A stretch of 64,000 bases of DNA from Candidatus Methanomethylophilus alvi Mx1201 (lineage in GTDB: Archaea; Thermoplasmatota; Thermoplasmata; Methanomassiliicoccales; Methanomethylophilaceae), in NCBI RefSeq assembly GCF_000300255.2, contig NC_020913.1:1424692-1488691 (forward strand). Reading direction: 5' to 3'. A program made the position numbers and the translations under genes. The notes under the pieces were generated by a model. That model saw nothing but the letters and a program-made list of their open reading frames with translations, was not told the origin of the DNA and searched no databases. The first letter of the stretch is position 1. Every line of letters starts with the position of its first letter. Positions 53,689-62,646 of the stretch are shown piece after piece.

Positions 53689-53905
53689 GGAAATACTCAC
53701 TGGAACGACGATAGCGTCCAATCATATAATATTAATTTCGTCTTATTCGCGCGCGATAGTACGGGCGTGGACGTGAGGAGGGGAACTGGATCCCCGGCAC
53801 ATCCGTATGTGCCAGATGACGGAACCGCCTTCCTGGCCGAAGCCTTCTCCCGACCGAGCACTTATTATTACACGCACGCATACCGATGCCAAAAGAGGTT
53901 AGCAC

Positions 53906-55579
53906 ATGAAAGGCTCTAAAGCGCTGCTCAAGATGCTCGAGGACAGGGGCGTGAAGAACGTCTTCGGATACCCGGGAGCGACTGTAATCCCGATCTACGA
54001 CGAGTTCCTCGAGTCCGACGTAAGGCATATCCTCGTCAGGCACGAGCAGTGCGCGGCCCACATGGCCGACGGTTTCGCAAGGGCGACCGGGACACCCGGC
54101 GTCTGTCTGGCCACCTCCGGACCTGGAACCACGAACCTCGTGACCGGGATCGCCACCGCATATGCGGACAGCATCCCCATGATCGCCCTGACAGGACAGG
54201 TCGGGACCAGTTTCCTGGGGGCGGAGGCGTTCCAGGAGGTCGATTCCTACAGCCTGATGATGCCGGTCACCAAACACAACTTCAGGGTCCTCGACCCGGA
54301 GAGACTGCCCCATGCCATCTACGAGGGATGGGAGATATGTCAGAGCGGAAGACCGGGACCCGTCCACATAGACATGCCCGTCGACCAGATCAATTCCGAT
54401 ATCGACTCCGACCTCCTGACCAAGAAGTGGGGGGTCAAGATGCCGACGGAGGACATCTCCGGCATAAGGGACGCCGCCGACCTCATAAGGAATGCGGAAA
54501 GACCGATCATGCTCGTCGGAGGAGGGGTCATAGGTGCAGGGGCGTCGGAAGAGGTCAGGAGGCTGGCCGAATTCACCAACATGCCGGTCGTCACCACCCT
54601 CATGTCCCTGGGGGCCATCCCTTCGGACCATCCCCTCAACATGGGGCCTCTGGGTATGCACGGCAGGATGGGTGCCCTGGACGCGTTCCAGTCCGCGGAC
54701 CTCATCGTCGCCATAGGAACGAAGTTCTCCGACAGGACCTACAACCCCCACACCATGCCGGCACCGGGATGCAGGGTCGTGCAGATAGACGTCGATGCCA
54801 CCCAGTTCGGGAAATCGAAAAGACCCAGCGTCAACATACAATGCGATGCGAAGAAGGGTACGCTGCTCCTCCTCGATGCCCTGAAAGGATACAAGGACAT
54901 CCATTCCGAGTGGGACCAGAGATACGCCAAACTCAGAAAAGTCTGCCAGTGCGACTTCGACTACGATACCGACCCCATCCTCCCTCAGAGGGTGATGAAG
55001 GAGATAAACGCCCTTCTGGACGGAGACGTCATAGTCACCACCGACGTCGGACAGAACCAGATGTGGGCCATGCACTGTCTGGATATCAGAAGACCCAGAC
55101 AGTTCATCACCTCCGGATCCTTCGGGACCATGGGGTTCGGTCTGCCGGCCGCCATCGGGGCGAAGGTCGCCAAGCCGGACTCCAAAGTCCTCTCCATCGT
55201 CGGCGACGGAGGACTGCAGATGGTCATCCAGGAGCTCGCGACATCGGTCGCCGAAGACATCCCCGTCACCATCGTCCTCCTGGACAACGGATGGCTCGGA
55301 ATGGTCAGGCAGTGGCAGAAACTGTTCTGGGACAAGAGATACAGCGGCACCAAGTTGAACGCCGACCCGGACTTCGTCAAGATCGCCGAGAGCTACGGCG
55401 CATGGGGCATACATGTCGACAAGGCATCCGAGATCGGGGAGGCCCTGAAGAGGGCGATGGATTCCGACACCACGTGCATAGTGGACATCCGGACCGACCC
55501 GGAGGAAGACATAACCCCCATGATCCTCTCGGACCCCAAGGTCCCGATCGTCAAGGGAAGATGCCACTATAAAGTGTGA
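53906..55579 (+). CDS. ilvB: Acetolactate synthase catalytic subunit, copy 1
   Basis: 557 residues, three-domain TPP enzyme. Makes acetolactate or acetohydroxybutyrate for valine, leucine and isoleucine. RHEQCAAH with the TPP-activating Glu; GDGGLQM then DNGWLGMVRQWQ (TPP/Mg motif); GSFGTMGFGLPAAIGAK. Copy 2 lies at 57566-59230 and is clearly homologous throughout. No regulatory small subunit (ilvN) lies next to either copy. RBS-like gaggt precedes the ATG; a hairpin terminator follows. Confidence 0.92.
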   Translation: MKGSKALLKMLEDRGVKNVFGYPGATVIPIYDEFLESDVRHILVRHEQCAAHMADGFARATGTPGVCLATSGPGTTNLVTGIATAYADSIPMIALTGQVGTSFLGAEAFQEVDSYSLMMPVTKHNFRVLDPERLPHAIYEGWEICQSGRPGPVHIDMPVDQINSDIDSDLLTKKWGVKMPTEDISGIRDAADLIRNAERPIMLVGGGVIGAGASEEVRRLAEFTNMPVVTTLMSLGAIPSDHPLNMGPLGMHGRMGALDAFQSADLIVAIGTKFSDRTYNPHTMPAPGCRVVQIDVDATQFGKSKRPSVNIQCDAKKGTLLLLDALKGYKDIHSEWDQRYAKLRKVCQCDFDYDTDPILPQRVMKEINALLDGDVIVTTDVGQNQMWAMHCLDIRRPRQFITSGSFGTMGFGLPAAIGAKVAKPDSKVLSIVGDGGLQMVIQELATSVAEDIPVTIVLLDNGWLGMVRQWQKLFWDKRYSGTKLNADPDFVKIAESYGAWGIHVDKASEIGEALKRAMDSDTTCIVDIRTDPEEDITPMILSDPKVPIVKGRCHYKV

Positions 55580-55586
55580 ATAAAAA

Positions 55587-55605
55587 ACCCGGATGACATC
55601 CGGGT
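55587..55605 (+). terminator. Terminator of ilvB copy 1
   Basis: acccggatg-a-catccgggt, a 9-bp perfect stem 8 bases after the stop, followed by atgatctttt. Confidence 0.65.
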
Positions 55606-55662
55606 ATGATCTTTTAACAGGATTTCTCCCGGCATTACGCCGGGATTTCCTCCGTCACCCCA

Positions 55663-55755
55663 TCAGGTGAACATGATGGTGAAGGCGACGGCCGCGACTA
55701 TTGCTATGGCGGTATACACTATCGTAGATATCCTTGTGTCTTCGTCCATACTCAT
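55663..55755 (-). CDS. 30-residue single-helix membrane protein
   Basis: A short reading frame MSMDEDTRISTIVYTAIAIV followed by a second hydrophobic run and ending FT. A soluble acidic head of 8 residues and one membrane helix. Upstream on the minus strand is a TATA-like run (taaataataaac) at proper distance; a cccggc/gccggg hairpin (55628-55644) follows as possible terminator. Too short for statistical support. Such one-helix proteins often tune a larger membrane partner; a DoxX-like gene follows on the same strand. Confidence 0.45.
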   Translation of the reverse strand: MSMDEDTRISTIVYTAIAIVAAVAFTIMFT

Positions 55756-55837
55756 GAATATAAAATCAGACTGTTTATTATTTAGACATAATTCCGAACG
55801 ATATAAAGGATGGACGATGGTGGATGTAACCAAGGGT

Positions 55838-56338
55838 TCACTCCAGGATAGGATACCTCTTTACCAAAGACAGGCCTTTCCACCTGTCCTCCAGACCCAG
55901 ATGCGAATATCCTCCGAACCAATATATGACCAGTGTGGCAAGGATGTACACGATGTGATAATCTACCAAAGGATTGTCGCTGGGAGGCAGGACGAGGGTG
56001 AACATCAGGGCCATCATGACCACGGACCCGACGGTGGCGAGTTTGGATGCTATGCCAAGCATCATGGCGGAGCCGACGGCGAGAAGACCGGCCAACAGAA
56101 GGAAATCCACGAAGGCGTTGCCGGCCAAAGCGTGATAAATCCCTTCGAACGGACCCTCCACCAAGACGTTCAGATAATATTCCGTGGGGGACCCGCCGTT
56201 GATAACGGCCGCAGACGAAGGGCTGGGAAATCCCAGACCGAACATCTTATCTAAGAACGCCCACACCAGCATGAATCCCAGGACTATGCGCATAAGTCCC
56301 AGAGCCAAAGGCCCGGGCTCACGAAGATCGATTTCCAT
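55838..56338 (-). CDS. DoxX-like membrane protein
   Basis: 166 residues, four membrane helices at about 12-30, 70-92, 96-115 and 126-146. The N-terminal LGLMRIVLGFMLVWAFLDKMFGLGF has the Arg-containing first helix of DoxX/TQO-type proteins, and a loop after it (FPSPSSAAVINGGSPTEYYL) resembles the DoxD-like sulfur/quinone oxidoreductase subunits. Function uncertain; some members take part in sulfur metabolism or oxidative-stress defence. It lies downstream of the methyltransferase-like gene on the same strand. Confidence 0.6.
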   Translation of the reverse strand: MEIDLREPGPLALGLMRIVLGFMLVWAFLDKMFGLGFPSPSSAAVINGGSPTEYYLNVLVEGPFEGIYHALAGNAFVDFLLLAGLLAVGSAMMLGIASKLATVGSVVMMALMFTLVLPPSDNPLVDYHIVYILATLVIYWFGGYSHLGLEDRWKGLSLVKRYPILE

Positions 56339-56365
56339 CGAATCGGAATCGTGACATCGTATAAA

Positions 56366-57499
56366 TCATCCTGCGACACGGGAGACATCGATCCTGTAAT
56401 CCTCCAGGTCGCGTCTCGCATCCCTGACCCTCACCTTGGTCACATCCTCGACCCTGAGCCCTGCCCTCCCGACGATCTCGGGAATGACCTCGTCCACGCA
56501 GACCGTCACACCGTCCATCTGTGCGTTGCCGACGAAGAAACATGCCGACGTGTCGGCCCTCATGACCCCTTTCAAGGATACGAAGAGATGTTCCAGATCC
56601 TCGAAATACCTCCTGACGAAAAGGACGTCCGAGGGAGTCAGACCGTCCAATGTATCCGTCAGGGATGTCGGCACCGGCGTCTTGGGAGACCAGCCGTCCG
56701 TAAAGGACCGCACCGTACCTATTGGGCGGCCCACGGAGCGTCTGTCCGCATCGCATAGGTCTTCCTGGGACCGGAACGCCCCGGACCACTGCATGCAGGA
56801 CCTGACCTCCCGGTACATCGGACTCTTGGACGGATGGGGAAGGAATGAGAGGATGAGGTCGTACCCCTTCCTGAGAGCATAGGGGATGTCGCGTGGATCG
56901 CATAGATATGCCCGAGACGGGGATGACAGGGGAGGGGCGATGCCTTCCCTGACCTCGGCCACGGAATCCCCGAAAAGCTCCAGACCCACGCTGTCGTCGA
57001 ATCCCTCCTCGGCGGTGTCGCGGACCATCGATACTACCGTCCTGAAAAGTGCCAGCATCATTATGTCCCGGGAGGCGCTGTCCCTTTCCTCCCCTATCTG
57101 GTAGCGGAGTCTTCTCAGGAAATCGGTCTGACGGGCACCGAAACGATATGCCCCCGGGATATCGGGCACCTCGTACTTCTCATCCTCCCAGAACAGGTTG
57201 TCGCATACTCTGGCACATGCATAACCGCATTCCTCGTAGGTATCTTCCCGATACATCCTGAGCTTGGCGGAGGCCACCGTCTGACGGAACGGATCCGGTT
57301 CCAAGCCCACACACCCTACACCTCTGTACGAACATGCCAGATTCACGGTGCCGACGCCGCACAGGGGATCCAGTACGGATGCGGGGTCCACCTCATCCAA
57401 GATGGAATCGACAAGATCCACATCATATGCGGAAGATGATACGGGCCACCCATATCTCCCGCGACCGGGAGAGAACAGGTCTTCGAGATATGCCGTCAC
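56366..57499 (-). CDS. SAM-dependent methyltransferase-like protein with altered motif IV
   Basis: 377 residues. Motif I is SVLDPLCGVGTVNLAC (SAM loop), followed by a GLEPDP acidic end. This is the Trm11/DNA-methylase-type fold. The catalytic motif should read [DNS]PP[YF], but the aligned position is DLILSFLPHPSKSPM, so the target-base step looks lost or different. C-terminal region VRDARRDLEDYRIDV is charged. The protein is unusually rich in arginine and aspartate. RNA or DNA as substrate cannot be told. Confidence 0.55.
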   Translation of the reverse strand: MTAYLEDLFSPGRGRYGWPVSSSAYDVDLVDSILDEVDPASVLDPLCGVGTVNLACSYRGVGCVGLEPDPFRQTVASAKLRMYREDTYEECGYACARVCDNLFWEDEKYEVPDIPGAYRFGARQTDFLRRLRYQIGEERDSASRDIMMLALFRTVVSMVRDTAEEGFDDSVGLELFGDSVAEVREGIAPPLSSPSRAYLCDPRDIPYALRKGYDLILSFLPHPSKSPMYREVRSCMQWSGAFRSQEDLCDADRRSVGRPIGTVRSFTDGWSPKTPVPTSLTDTLDGLTPSDVLFVRRYFEDLEHLFVSLKGVMRADTSACFFVGNAQMDGVTVCVDEVIPEIVGRAGLRVEDVTKVRVRDARRDLEDYRIDVSRVAG

Positions 57500-57565
57500 G
57501 TGTCTGTGATAACATTCCCACCGTTTAATATTTTATAATCGTCCGACGATACTGGCCCGATTCGT

Positions 57566-59230
57566 ATGAAAGGCTCAAGAGCTCTGCTCAAAATGCTCGA
57601 GGACAGAGATGTCGAGACGATGTTCGGCTACCCCGGAGGTGCCGTGATCCCCATATATGACGAGATAAGGGACTCCTCCATCAGGCACGTACTCGTAAGA
57701 CACGAGCAGTGCGCGGCCCATGCGGCCGACGGATACGCCCGCGCCACTGGCAAGACCGGGGTCTGCCTTTCCACCTCCGGACCCGGAGCGACCAACATGG
57801 TCACCGGGATCGCCACCGCATATGCTGATTCCATACCTATGCTGGCACTTACCGGACAGGTCGGTTCCAAGGTCCTCGGTTCCGAGGCCTTCCAAGAAGT
57901 GGACGCATACAGCCTGATGATGTCCGTCACCAAGCATAACTTCCGCGTCACCGATGTCAAAAGACTTCCCCACGCGATAGACGAGGCTTGGCAGATCGCC
58001 GCATCCGGACGTCCCGGGCCCGTACATGTGGACCTTCCCGTGGACCAGATCAACGCCCAGATAGACGAGGCGATGACGAACGAGCACTTCGGTATCAAAA
58101 AACCCTGGGAGGACGTCTCCGGCATACCCGATGCCGTGAGGTTGATCAAGGAATGCCAGAAACCTGTCATCTTCGCAGGCGGAGGAGCGGTCGGGGCCGG
58201 TGCCTCCGACGAGGTGAAGAGACTGTCCCAGATGATCGGTGCACCGATCGTCACCCCCCTCATGGGTATCGGCATAGTCCCCTCCGCAGACCCTCTGAAC
58301 ATGGGGGCCCTCGGCATGCACGGCAGGATGTGCGCCATGGAGGCGTTCCAGAACTCCGACCTCATCATCGCGGTCGGGACCAAGTTCTCCGACAGGACAT
58401 ACTCGCCCCATACGGAACCCAGCAAGAAATGCAGGGTGATCCAGATCGACATAGACGCCACCCAGTTCGGGAAGTCCAACAGGACATCCGTCGACATCAA
58501 ATGCGATGCCAAGAAGGCACTGGGTCTTCTGATAGACGCCCTTGGCGGAGAGACGAGACACGACCCCTGGACCAGACAGGTCAAGGAGTGGAAGAAGAGA
58601 TGCACGTGCAACTACGACTACTACACCTCCCCCATAGTCCCGCAGAAGGTCATGAAGGAACTGAACTCGTTCTTCGACGAGGACACCATCATAACCACCG
58701 ATGTGGGGCAGAACCAGATGTGGGCCATGCACTTCCTTGACGTCAAGAGACCCAGGCAGCTCCTGTCCTCCGGCTCCTTCGGGACCATGGGATTCGGCCT
58801 GCCTGCCGCAATAGGGGCGAAGGCCGCCAGACCGGACTGCAAGGTCGCGACCGTCGTAGGCGACGGAGGGCTGCAGATGGTCGTCCAGGAACTGGCCACC
58901 GCCGTGGCGGAGAAGCTTCCCGTGGTGGTCGTCCTCCTCAACAACGGATGGCTGGGCATGGTCAAACAATGGCAGAAACTGTTCTGGGACAAGAGGTACT
59001 CCGAGACCGAACTCGGGGACGACCCCGACTTCTGCATGATCGCCCAGGCGTATAAGGCCAAAGGGATCCACGTAGAAAGGGCCGGAGAGGTCCACGACGC
59101 CCTCAAAGAGGCATTCGACTGCGGCGAGACCTGCGTCGTCGACATAAAATGCGACCCGGAGGAGGATGCCCTCCCCATGCTTCCGCCCAACCCCGCTCTC
59201 GCACCCGTCAAGGGCAGATGCAAATTCTGA
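57566..59230 (+). CDS. ilvB: Acetolactate synthase catalytic subunit, copy 2
   Basis: 554 residues. Same three-domain structure as copy 1 with all TPP motifs (RHEQCAAH; GDGGLQMVVQELATAVAE; NNGWLGMVKQWQ). Similarity to copy 1 is high and spread over the full length, so duplication predates divergence by some time. Differences occur at GGAVGAG/GGVIGAG and the substrate region. Closer to ilvC (151 bases) and probably the main biosynthetic copy. A palindromic AT-rich promoter (ttaatattttataat) lies upstream. Hairpin follows. Confidence 0.92.
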   Translation: MKGSRALLKMLEDRDVETMFGYPGGAVIPIYDEIRDSSIRHVLVRHEQCAAHAADGYARATGKTGVCLSTSGPGATNMVTGIATAYADSIPMLALTGQVGSKVLGSEAFQEVDAYSLMMSVTKHNFRVTDVKRLPHAIDEAWQIAASGRPGPVHVDLPVDQINAQIDEAMTNEHFGIKKPWEDVSGIPDAVRLIKECQKPVIFAGGGAVGAGASDEVKRLSQMIGAPIVTPLMGIGIVPSADPLNMGALGMHGRMCAMEAFQNSDLIIAVGTKFSDRTYSPHTEPSKKCRVIQIDIDATQFGKSNRTSVDIKCDAKKALGLLIDALGGETRHDPWTRQVKEWKKRCTCNYDYYTSPIVPQKVMKELNSFFDEDTIITTDVGQNQMWAMHFLDVKRPRQLLSSGSFGTMGFGLPAAIGAKAARPDCKVATVVGDGGLQMVVQELATAVAEKLPVVVVLLNNGWLGMVKQWQKLFWDKRYSETELGDDPDFCMIAQAYKAKGIHVERAGEVHDALKEAFDCGETCVVDIKCDPEEDALPMLPPNPALAPVKGRCKF

Positions 59231-59256
59231 GGGACCCATCCTCGGTCCTTTAAAAA

Positions 59257-59285
59257 CCGTCAGAGGCGATGCACACCTCTGACGG
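59257..59285 (+). terminator. Hairpin between ilvB copy 2 and ilvC
   Basis: ccgtcagagg / cctctgacgg, a 10-bp perfect stem. It may end ilvB transcription or act as an attenuator-like element for the following ilvC, which also has its own TATA box. Confidence 0.6.
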
Positions 59286-59340
59286 GACCCGTTTTCTTCT
59301 ATATAGGGCACAGACGGCTTCCGCGTGACCTGATAAGTTA

Positions 59341-59350
59341 CTTATAAATC
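59341..59350 (+). promoter_or_regulatory. TATA box of ilvC
   Basis: cttataaatc, about 32-41 bases before the ATG; the transcript leader would be about 10 bases. Typical archaeal spacing. Confidence 0.6.
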
Positions 59351-59381
59351 ATAGATATAGCAACGCTCAGAGGTTATTGTC

Positions 59382-60383
59382 ATGGACACCAAGATTTACC
59401 ATGATGAGGACGCGGATCTGAACGTCCTCAAGGGAAAGAAAGTCGCAGTTCTCGGATACGGAGCACAGGGACGCGCACAGGCTCTCAGCTTCCGCGACTC
59501 CGGATTTGACGTCACCATCGGAGTCAGGGAGAACGGACCCTCCTGGAAGAAGGCCAAGGAGGACGGAGGAATGACCGTCACCACCATGGACAAGGCCGTC
59601 AAGGACGCAGACGTCGTCCTGATGCTCCTTCCCGACGAGACCCAGCCCGACATCTACAAGGAGTTCGTCGAGCCCAACCTGAAGAAGGGTGCGGCCCTCG
59701 ACTTCGCCCACGGTTTCGCCATCACCTACAAGCTCATCGTCCCCCCGAAGGACGTCGACGTCATCATGATGGCACCCAAGGCCCCCGGAGATGCGGAGAG
59801 GCAGCAGTTCGTCGAGGGATTCGGAGTCCCCGCCCTCATCGCCGTCCACCAGGATGCGACCGGCAACGCCAAGAAGATCGCACTCGCACTCGCCAAGGGA
59901 CTCGGATGCACCCGCGCCGGAACCTTCGAGGTCGACAACTTCGACTACGAGACCAAATCCGACCTCTTCGGCGAGCAGGCCGTCGAGTGCGGAGGACTCT
60001 CCAAGCTGATCGAGGAGGGATTCCAGACCCTCGTCGACCAGGGATTCCCCCCGATCGTCGCATACTTCGAGTGCTGCCACGAGAACAAGCTCATCATCGA
60101 CCTGGTCACCCAGGGCGGAATGGCATACATGTGGAACGTCTGCTCCAACACCGCCAAATACGGCGGACTGACCCGCAGGGACAAGGTCATCAACAAGGAC
60201 TCTGTCGCAGGAATGAAAGAGATCTACAGAGAGATCGATTCCGGCGAGTTCAAGACCGAGTGGAGGCAGGAGTGGGCCAACGGACTCAAGAACCTGCACG
60301 CCATGATGGACGACGAGTCCAAGCTCCAGCTGGAGAAGACCGGTGCCGAGGTCAGGGCACTGTTCCAGCGCAAGGCGAACTGA
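59382..60383 (+). CDS. ilvC: Ketol-acid reductoisomerase (class I)
   Basis: 333 residues. Second step of branched-chain amino acid synthesis, with NAD(P)H and Mg2+. GYGAQGRAQALSFRDSG gives the Rossmann loop; VRENGPSWKKA is the cofactor-specificity loop; DLFGEQAVECGG and the C-terminal helices hold metal-binding Asp/Glu. Codon use is very regular (high C/G third bases), consistent with strong expression. Own promoter. Confidence 0.95.
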   Translation: MDTKIYHDEDADLNVLKGKKVAVLGYGAQGRAQALSFRDSGFDVTIGVRENGPSWKKAKEDGGMTVTTMDKAVKDADVVLMLLPDETQPDIYKEFVEPNLKKGAALDFAHGFAITYKLIVPPKDVDVIMMAPKAPGDAERQQFVEGFGVPALIAVHQDATGNAKKIALALAKGLGCTRAGTFEVDNFDYETKSDLFGEQAVECGGLSKLIEEGFQTLVDQGFPPIVAYFECCHENKLIIDLVTQGGMAYMWNVCSNTAKYGGLTRRDKVINKDSVAGMKEIYREIDSGEFKTEWRQEWANGLKNLHAMMDDESKLQLEKTGAEVRALFQRKAN

Positions 60384-60408
60384 TAAACTTCAAAAGGAGC
60401 CGGATCGC

Positions 60409-60792
60409 ATGCTTAAACTGCTGATAAGGACGAGGAACGGGGAATATCCCGCGGATCTCGACGAGAGCGACATCAGCAGTGCGATCTGGTTCCTGTCCTC
60501 GCCCGAATTCTCGGCGGAAGCCAACCAGGTATCGGGCCTGTATTATTTCGAACTCCCTCTGGATCCTCTTGTAAAAGGGGAGGAGAAGGAGAAGTTCGAG
60601 ACCGGAGACATCTGCTGGTGGCCCAAGGTCAACGCAATGGTGATATTCTACGGTCCGACCCCGCTCAGCGGAGAAGACGGAAAGCCCGTCTGGAAGTTCC
60701 CTCTGATAAAGATCGGGAGACTTACAGGGGACTTCTCGGACATGGACGACGCAGGGGACAGGCAGAAGTTCACACTCGTCCAGGAAATCTGA
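60409..60792 (+). CDS. Cyclophilin-like fold protein
   Basis: 127 residues. The family pattern (LLIRTRNGEYPADLDES... then IWFLSSPEFSAEANQVSGLYYFELPL, with GDICWWPK) fits the Cyclophil_like domain found in archaea. No peptidyl-prolyl isomerase residues are conserved, so enzyme activity is not expected. 25 bases after ilvC, likely co-transcribed. RBS-like aaggag. Confidence 0.72.
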   Translation: MLKLLIRTRNGEYPADLDESDISSAIWFLSSPEFSAEANQVSGLYYFELPLDPLVKGEEKEKFETGDICWWPKVNAMVIFYGPTPLSGEDGKPVWKFPLIKIGRLTGDFSDMDDAGDRQKFTLVQEI

Positions 60793-60840
60793 AGACGGCG
60801 TCTTCCATATCCTTGGATTTTACACATAAGGCATATTGCA

Positions 60841-61911
60841 TCAGAACAATATTACCTTCAGGGCGACCTCTATCTTGGCATTGTTCGAAGTAGAGGATAT
60901 CTTCACATCACCGACACTGGATATCCAGTTCCCATCACCTAGGCCATCCAGGCTTGTGAACAGGCTCAGTGACCCGCTACTGATACCGACATAGGCAAAT
61001 GCCTCGTTCTTATTCTTGAATATGGGATTATTCTTGTTGATGGTCAACTCCAATGGACTGGTGCTCCCGATATCGACTGACACCGTGGTCGTCCACATTC
61101 CGCTGGACCCTGTGCTTTTGACGTAAAGATAGAGACAGAACTTATGGGAGGTGCTGAACACGACCTCCGCACTGGTCGATCCTTCGGATATGAAATTGCT
61201 ATCCTTACCGTCGCTATTGGAGATCACGTATGAGTCGTGTGTACCCTCTTTCTCAGGACCGACCACATCTATCTTCGGATAATCCTCGTCATCGACGACG
61301 ATATCGGAACTCTGCAGGAATATCACATTGCCCATATCGCTGCATACGGAGGTGTACGATCCCCTGTCCAGAGTGAAATACACGTCGAACGACGGTGCCT
61401 GTGAATAGGTCCCTCCTGCGGATACCCCTTCTATGGAGATGGAATAACCCCTCCCCGATTCGAGGGAGACCAACTCCCAGGTAAAAACCGAAGAATCCTC
61501 CGAAGGGGTGTAGGAAGTACCGTCTATCTTCAATACGACGCTGCTGAAAAACCCATGTGCCGTATCGTCAAGACTCACATTGACCGTCAGACCCGTCTCT
61601 GCATATGACGTCTTGCAACCCAGATACAGCGACGATTGACTCAGAACGACGGGCAGGCCTGCGGCGACCGTGTACGATCCGCCCGATGCGGTACATGCCG
61701 CAGTCCCTCTGCTGAATGCATTCGATGTCAGCGGATTTTCCAGCCCCTCATCGGAATAAAGATCGATGGACGCATATTCCGAACTGACCGAGTTCCCCGT
61801 GACGGAGACTTCGCTGGTTGCGCTTTCGCAACAACCCAACGACTGTGCCGCAACGGCCAATACGCACAGGAGTGCGACGGCGGGAGCGATGTATCTCCTA
61901 ATTGATTCCAT
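60841..61911 (-). CDS. Secreted protein of unknown function
   Basis: 356 residues. Signal peptide (MESIRRYIAPAVALLCVLAVAAQSLGCC), then a Ser/Thr/Gly-rich beta-strand-rich body with no membrane helix. Repeated SS and ST strings are typical of archaeal envelope proteins. Cysteines are few. ATG 61911 gives the signal peptide; the frame to 61941 adds 10 hydrophilic residues first. No family recognised. Confidence 0.6.
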   Translation of the reverse strand: MESIRRYIAPAVALLCVLAVAAQSLGCCESATSEVSVTGNSVSSEYASIDLYSDEGLENPLTSNAFSRGTAACTASGGSYTVAAGLPVVLSQSSLYLGCKTSYAETGLTVNVSLDDTAHGFFSSVVLKIDGTSYTPSEDSSVFTWELVSLESGRGYSISIEGVSAGGTYSQAPSFDVYFTLDRGSYTSVCSDMGNVIFLQSSDIVVDDEDYPKIDVVGPEKEGTHDSYVISNSDGKDSNFISEGSTSAEVVFSTSHKFCLYLYVKSTGSSGMWTTTVSVDIGSTSPLELTINKNNPIFKNKNEAFAYVGISSGSLSLFTSLDGLGDGNWISSVGDVKISSTSNNAKIEVALKVILF

Positions 61912-62167
61912 TGAGAACTCTCCGGTATCCGGACTTAACAATCAATCCAATCTTATAGCATTATAATAACGTAGCATATTGCGACTTGATTTTGTGGAAG
62001 GATTCCAACCTATATCTGGAAATCAACCTCATGATAGAGCGCCTACCGCACATATGGAGCGCAAGAGGAACCCCCTTGACATATGATTCCGGAAAGGACT
62101 TCCCACGATCGGTGCCTATGTGATTCGAAGACTGGAGGATATTATGGACCGTATCCACAGAAGGGGA

Positions 62168-62599
62168 TCAATCTTCCATCCCGTCTCCGGAACAGAACGG
62201 ACATGACTTGTCCCATGGATCGCTGACGAAGTGCCTTCCGCACCTCCTACACACGTAGAAACGGAAATCGTCGGCCCTCCATCCGGACGCACCGCAGAAC
62301 GAGCATGATTGATCCCAACCATCGGAAAGATAGGTCCTTCCGCATTGGCTGCATTTCATGAAGAACACCTTGTCGGTTTCCCAACCGTGGGCCCCGCAAT
62401 GAGGGCAGTAAGCGCTCCATTCGTCCGAGATAAAAACGTGACCGCAACTGCTGCATTTGTAGAACCGAACCAATCTGTATCCCTTGGAATCTGGAACGCA
62501 TACTGATTTAAAGAATTGCCCATGGCTGGATGGAAGAGGGGGAGACACGTGGACAAAACCCCTTTCCAAACCTGATTTCCACTGCCTTCCGCTACACAT
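62168..62599 (-). CDS. Triple zinc-ribbon protein
   Basis: 143 residues from ATG 62599, start uncertain. Three rubredoxin-like zinc ribbons repeat with about 30-residue spacing: CSSCGHVFISDEWSAYCPHC, CSQCGRTYLSDGWDQSCSFC and CRRCGRHFVSDPWDKSCPFC. Each has a conserved W and D in the middle. No enzyme domain. Probably a DNA-, RNA- or protein-binding adaptor. The longer frame to 62641 reads through the ATGCAT-rich region and is unlikely to be translated. Divergent from the next gene. Confidence 0.6.
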   Translation of the reverse strand: MCSGRQWKSGLERGFVHVSPPLPSSHGQFFKSVCVPDSKGYRLVRFYKCSSCGHVFISDEWSAYCPHCGAHGWETDKVFFMKCSQCGRTYLSDGWDQSCSFCGASGWRADDFRFYVCRRCGRHFVSDPWDKSCPFCSGDGMED

Positions 62600-62645
62600 A
62601 TGCATATGCATAAGTATGTGAGTATGCATGAGCATAAGCATTAGG
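62597..62645. promoter_or_regulatory. ATGCAT-rich spacer between divergent genes
   Basis: Five near copies of gcata/atgca in 49 bases (atatgcatatgcataagtatgtgagtatgcatgagcataagca). Overlapping palindromes may bind a regulator or hold an AT-poor TATA box for both genes. Confidence 0.35.
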
Positions 62646-62646
62646 G

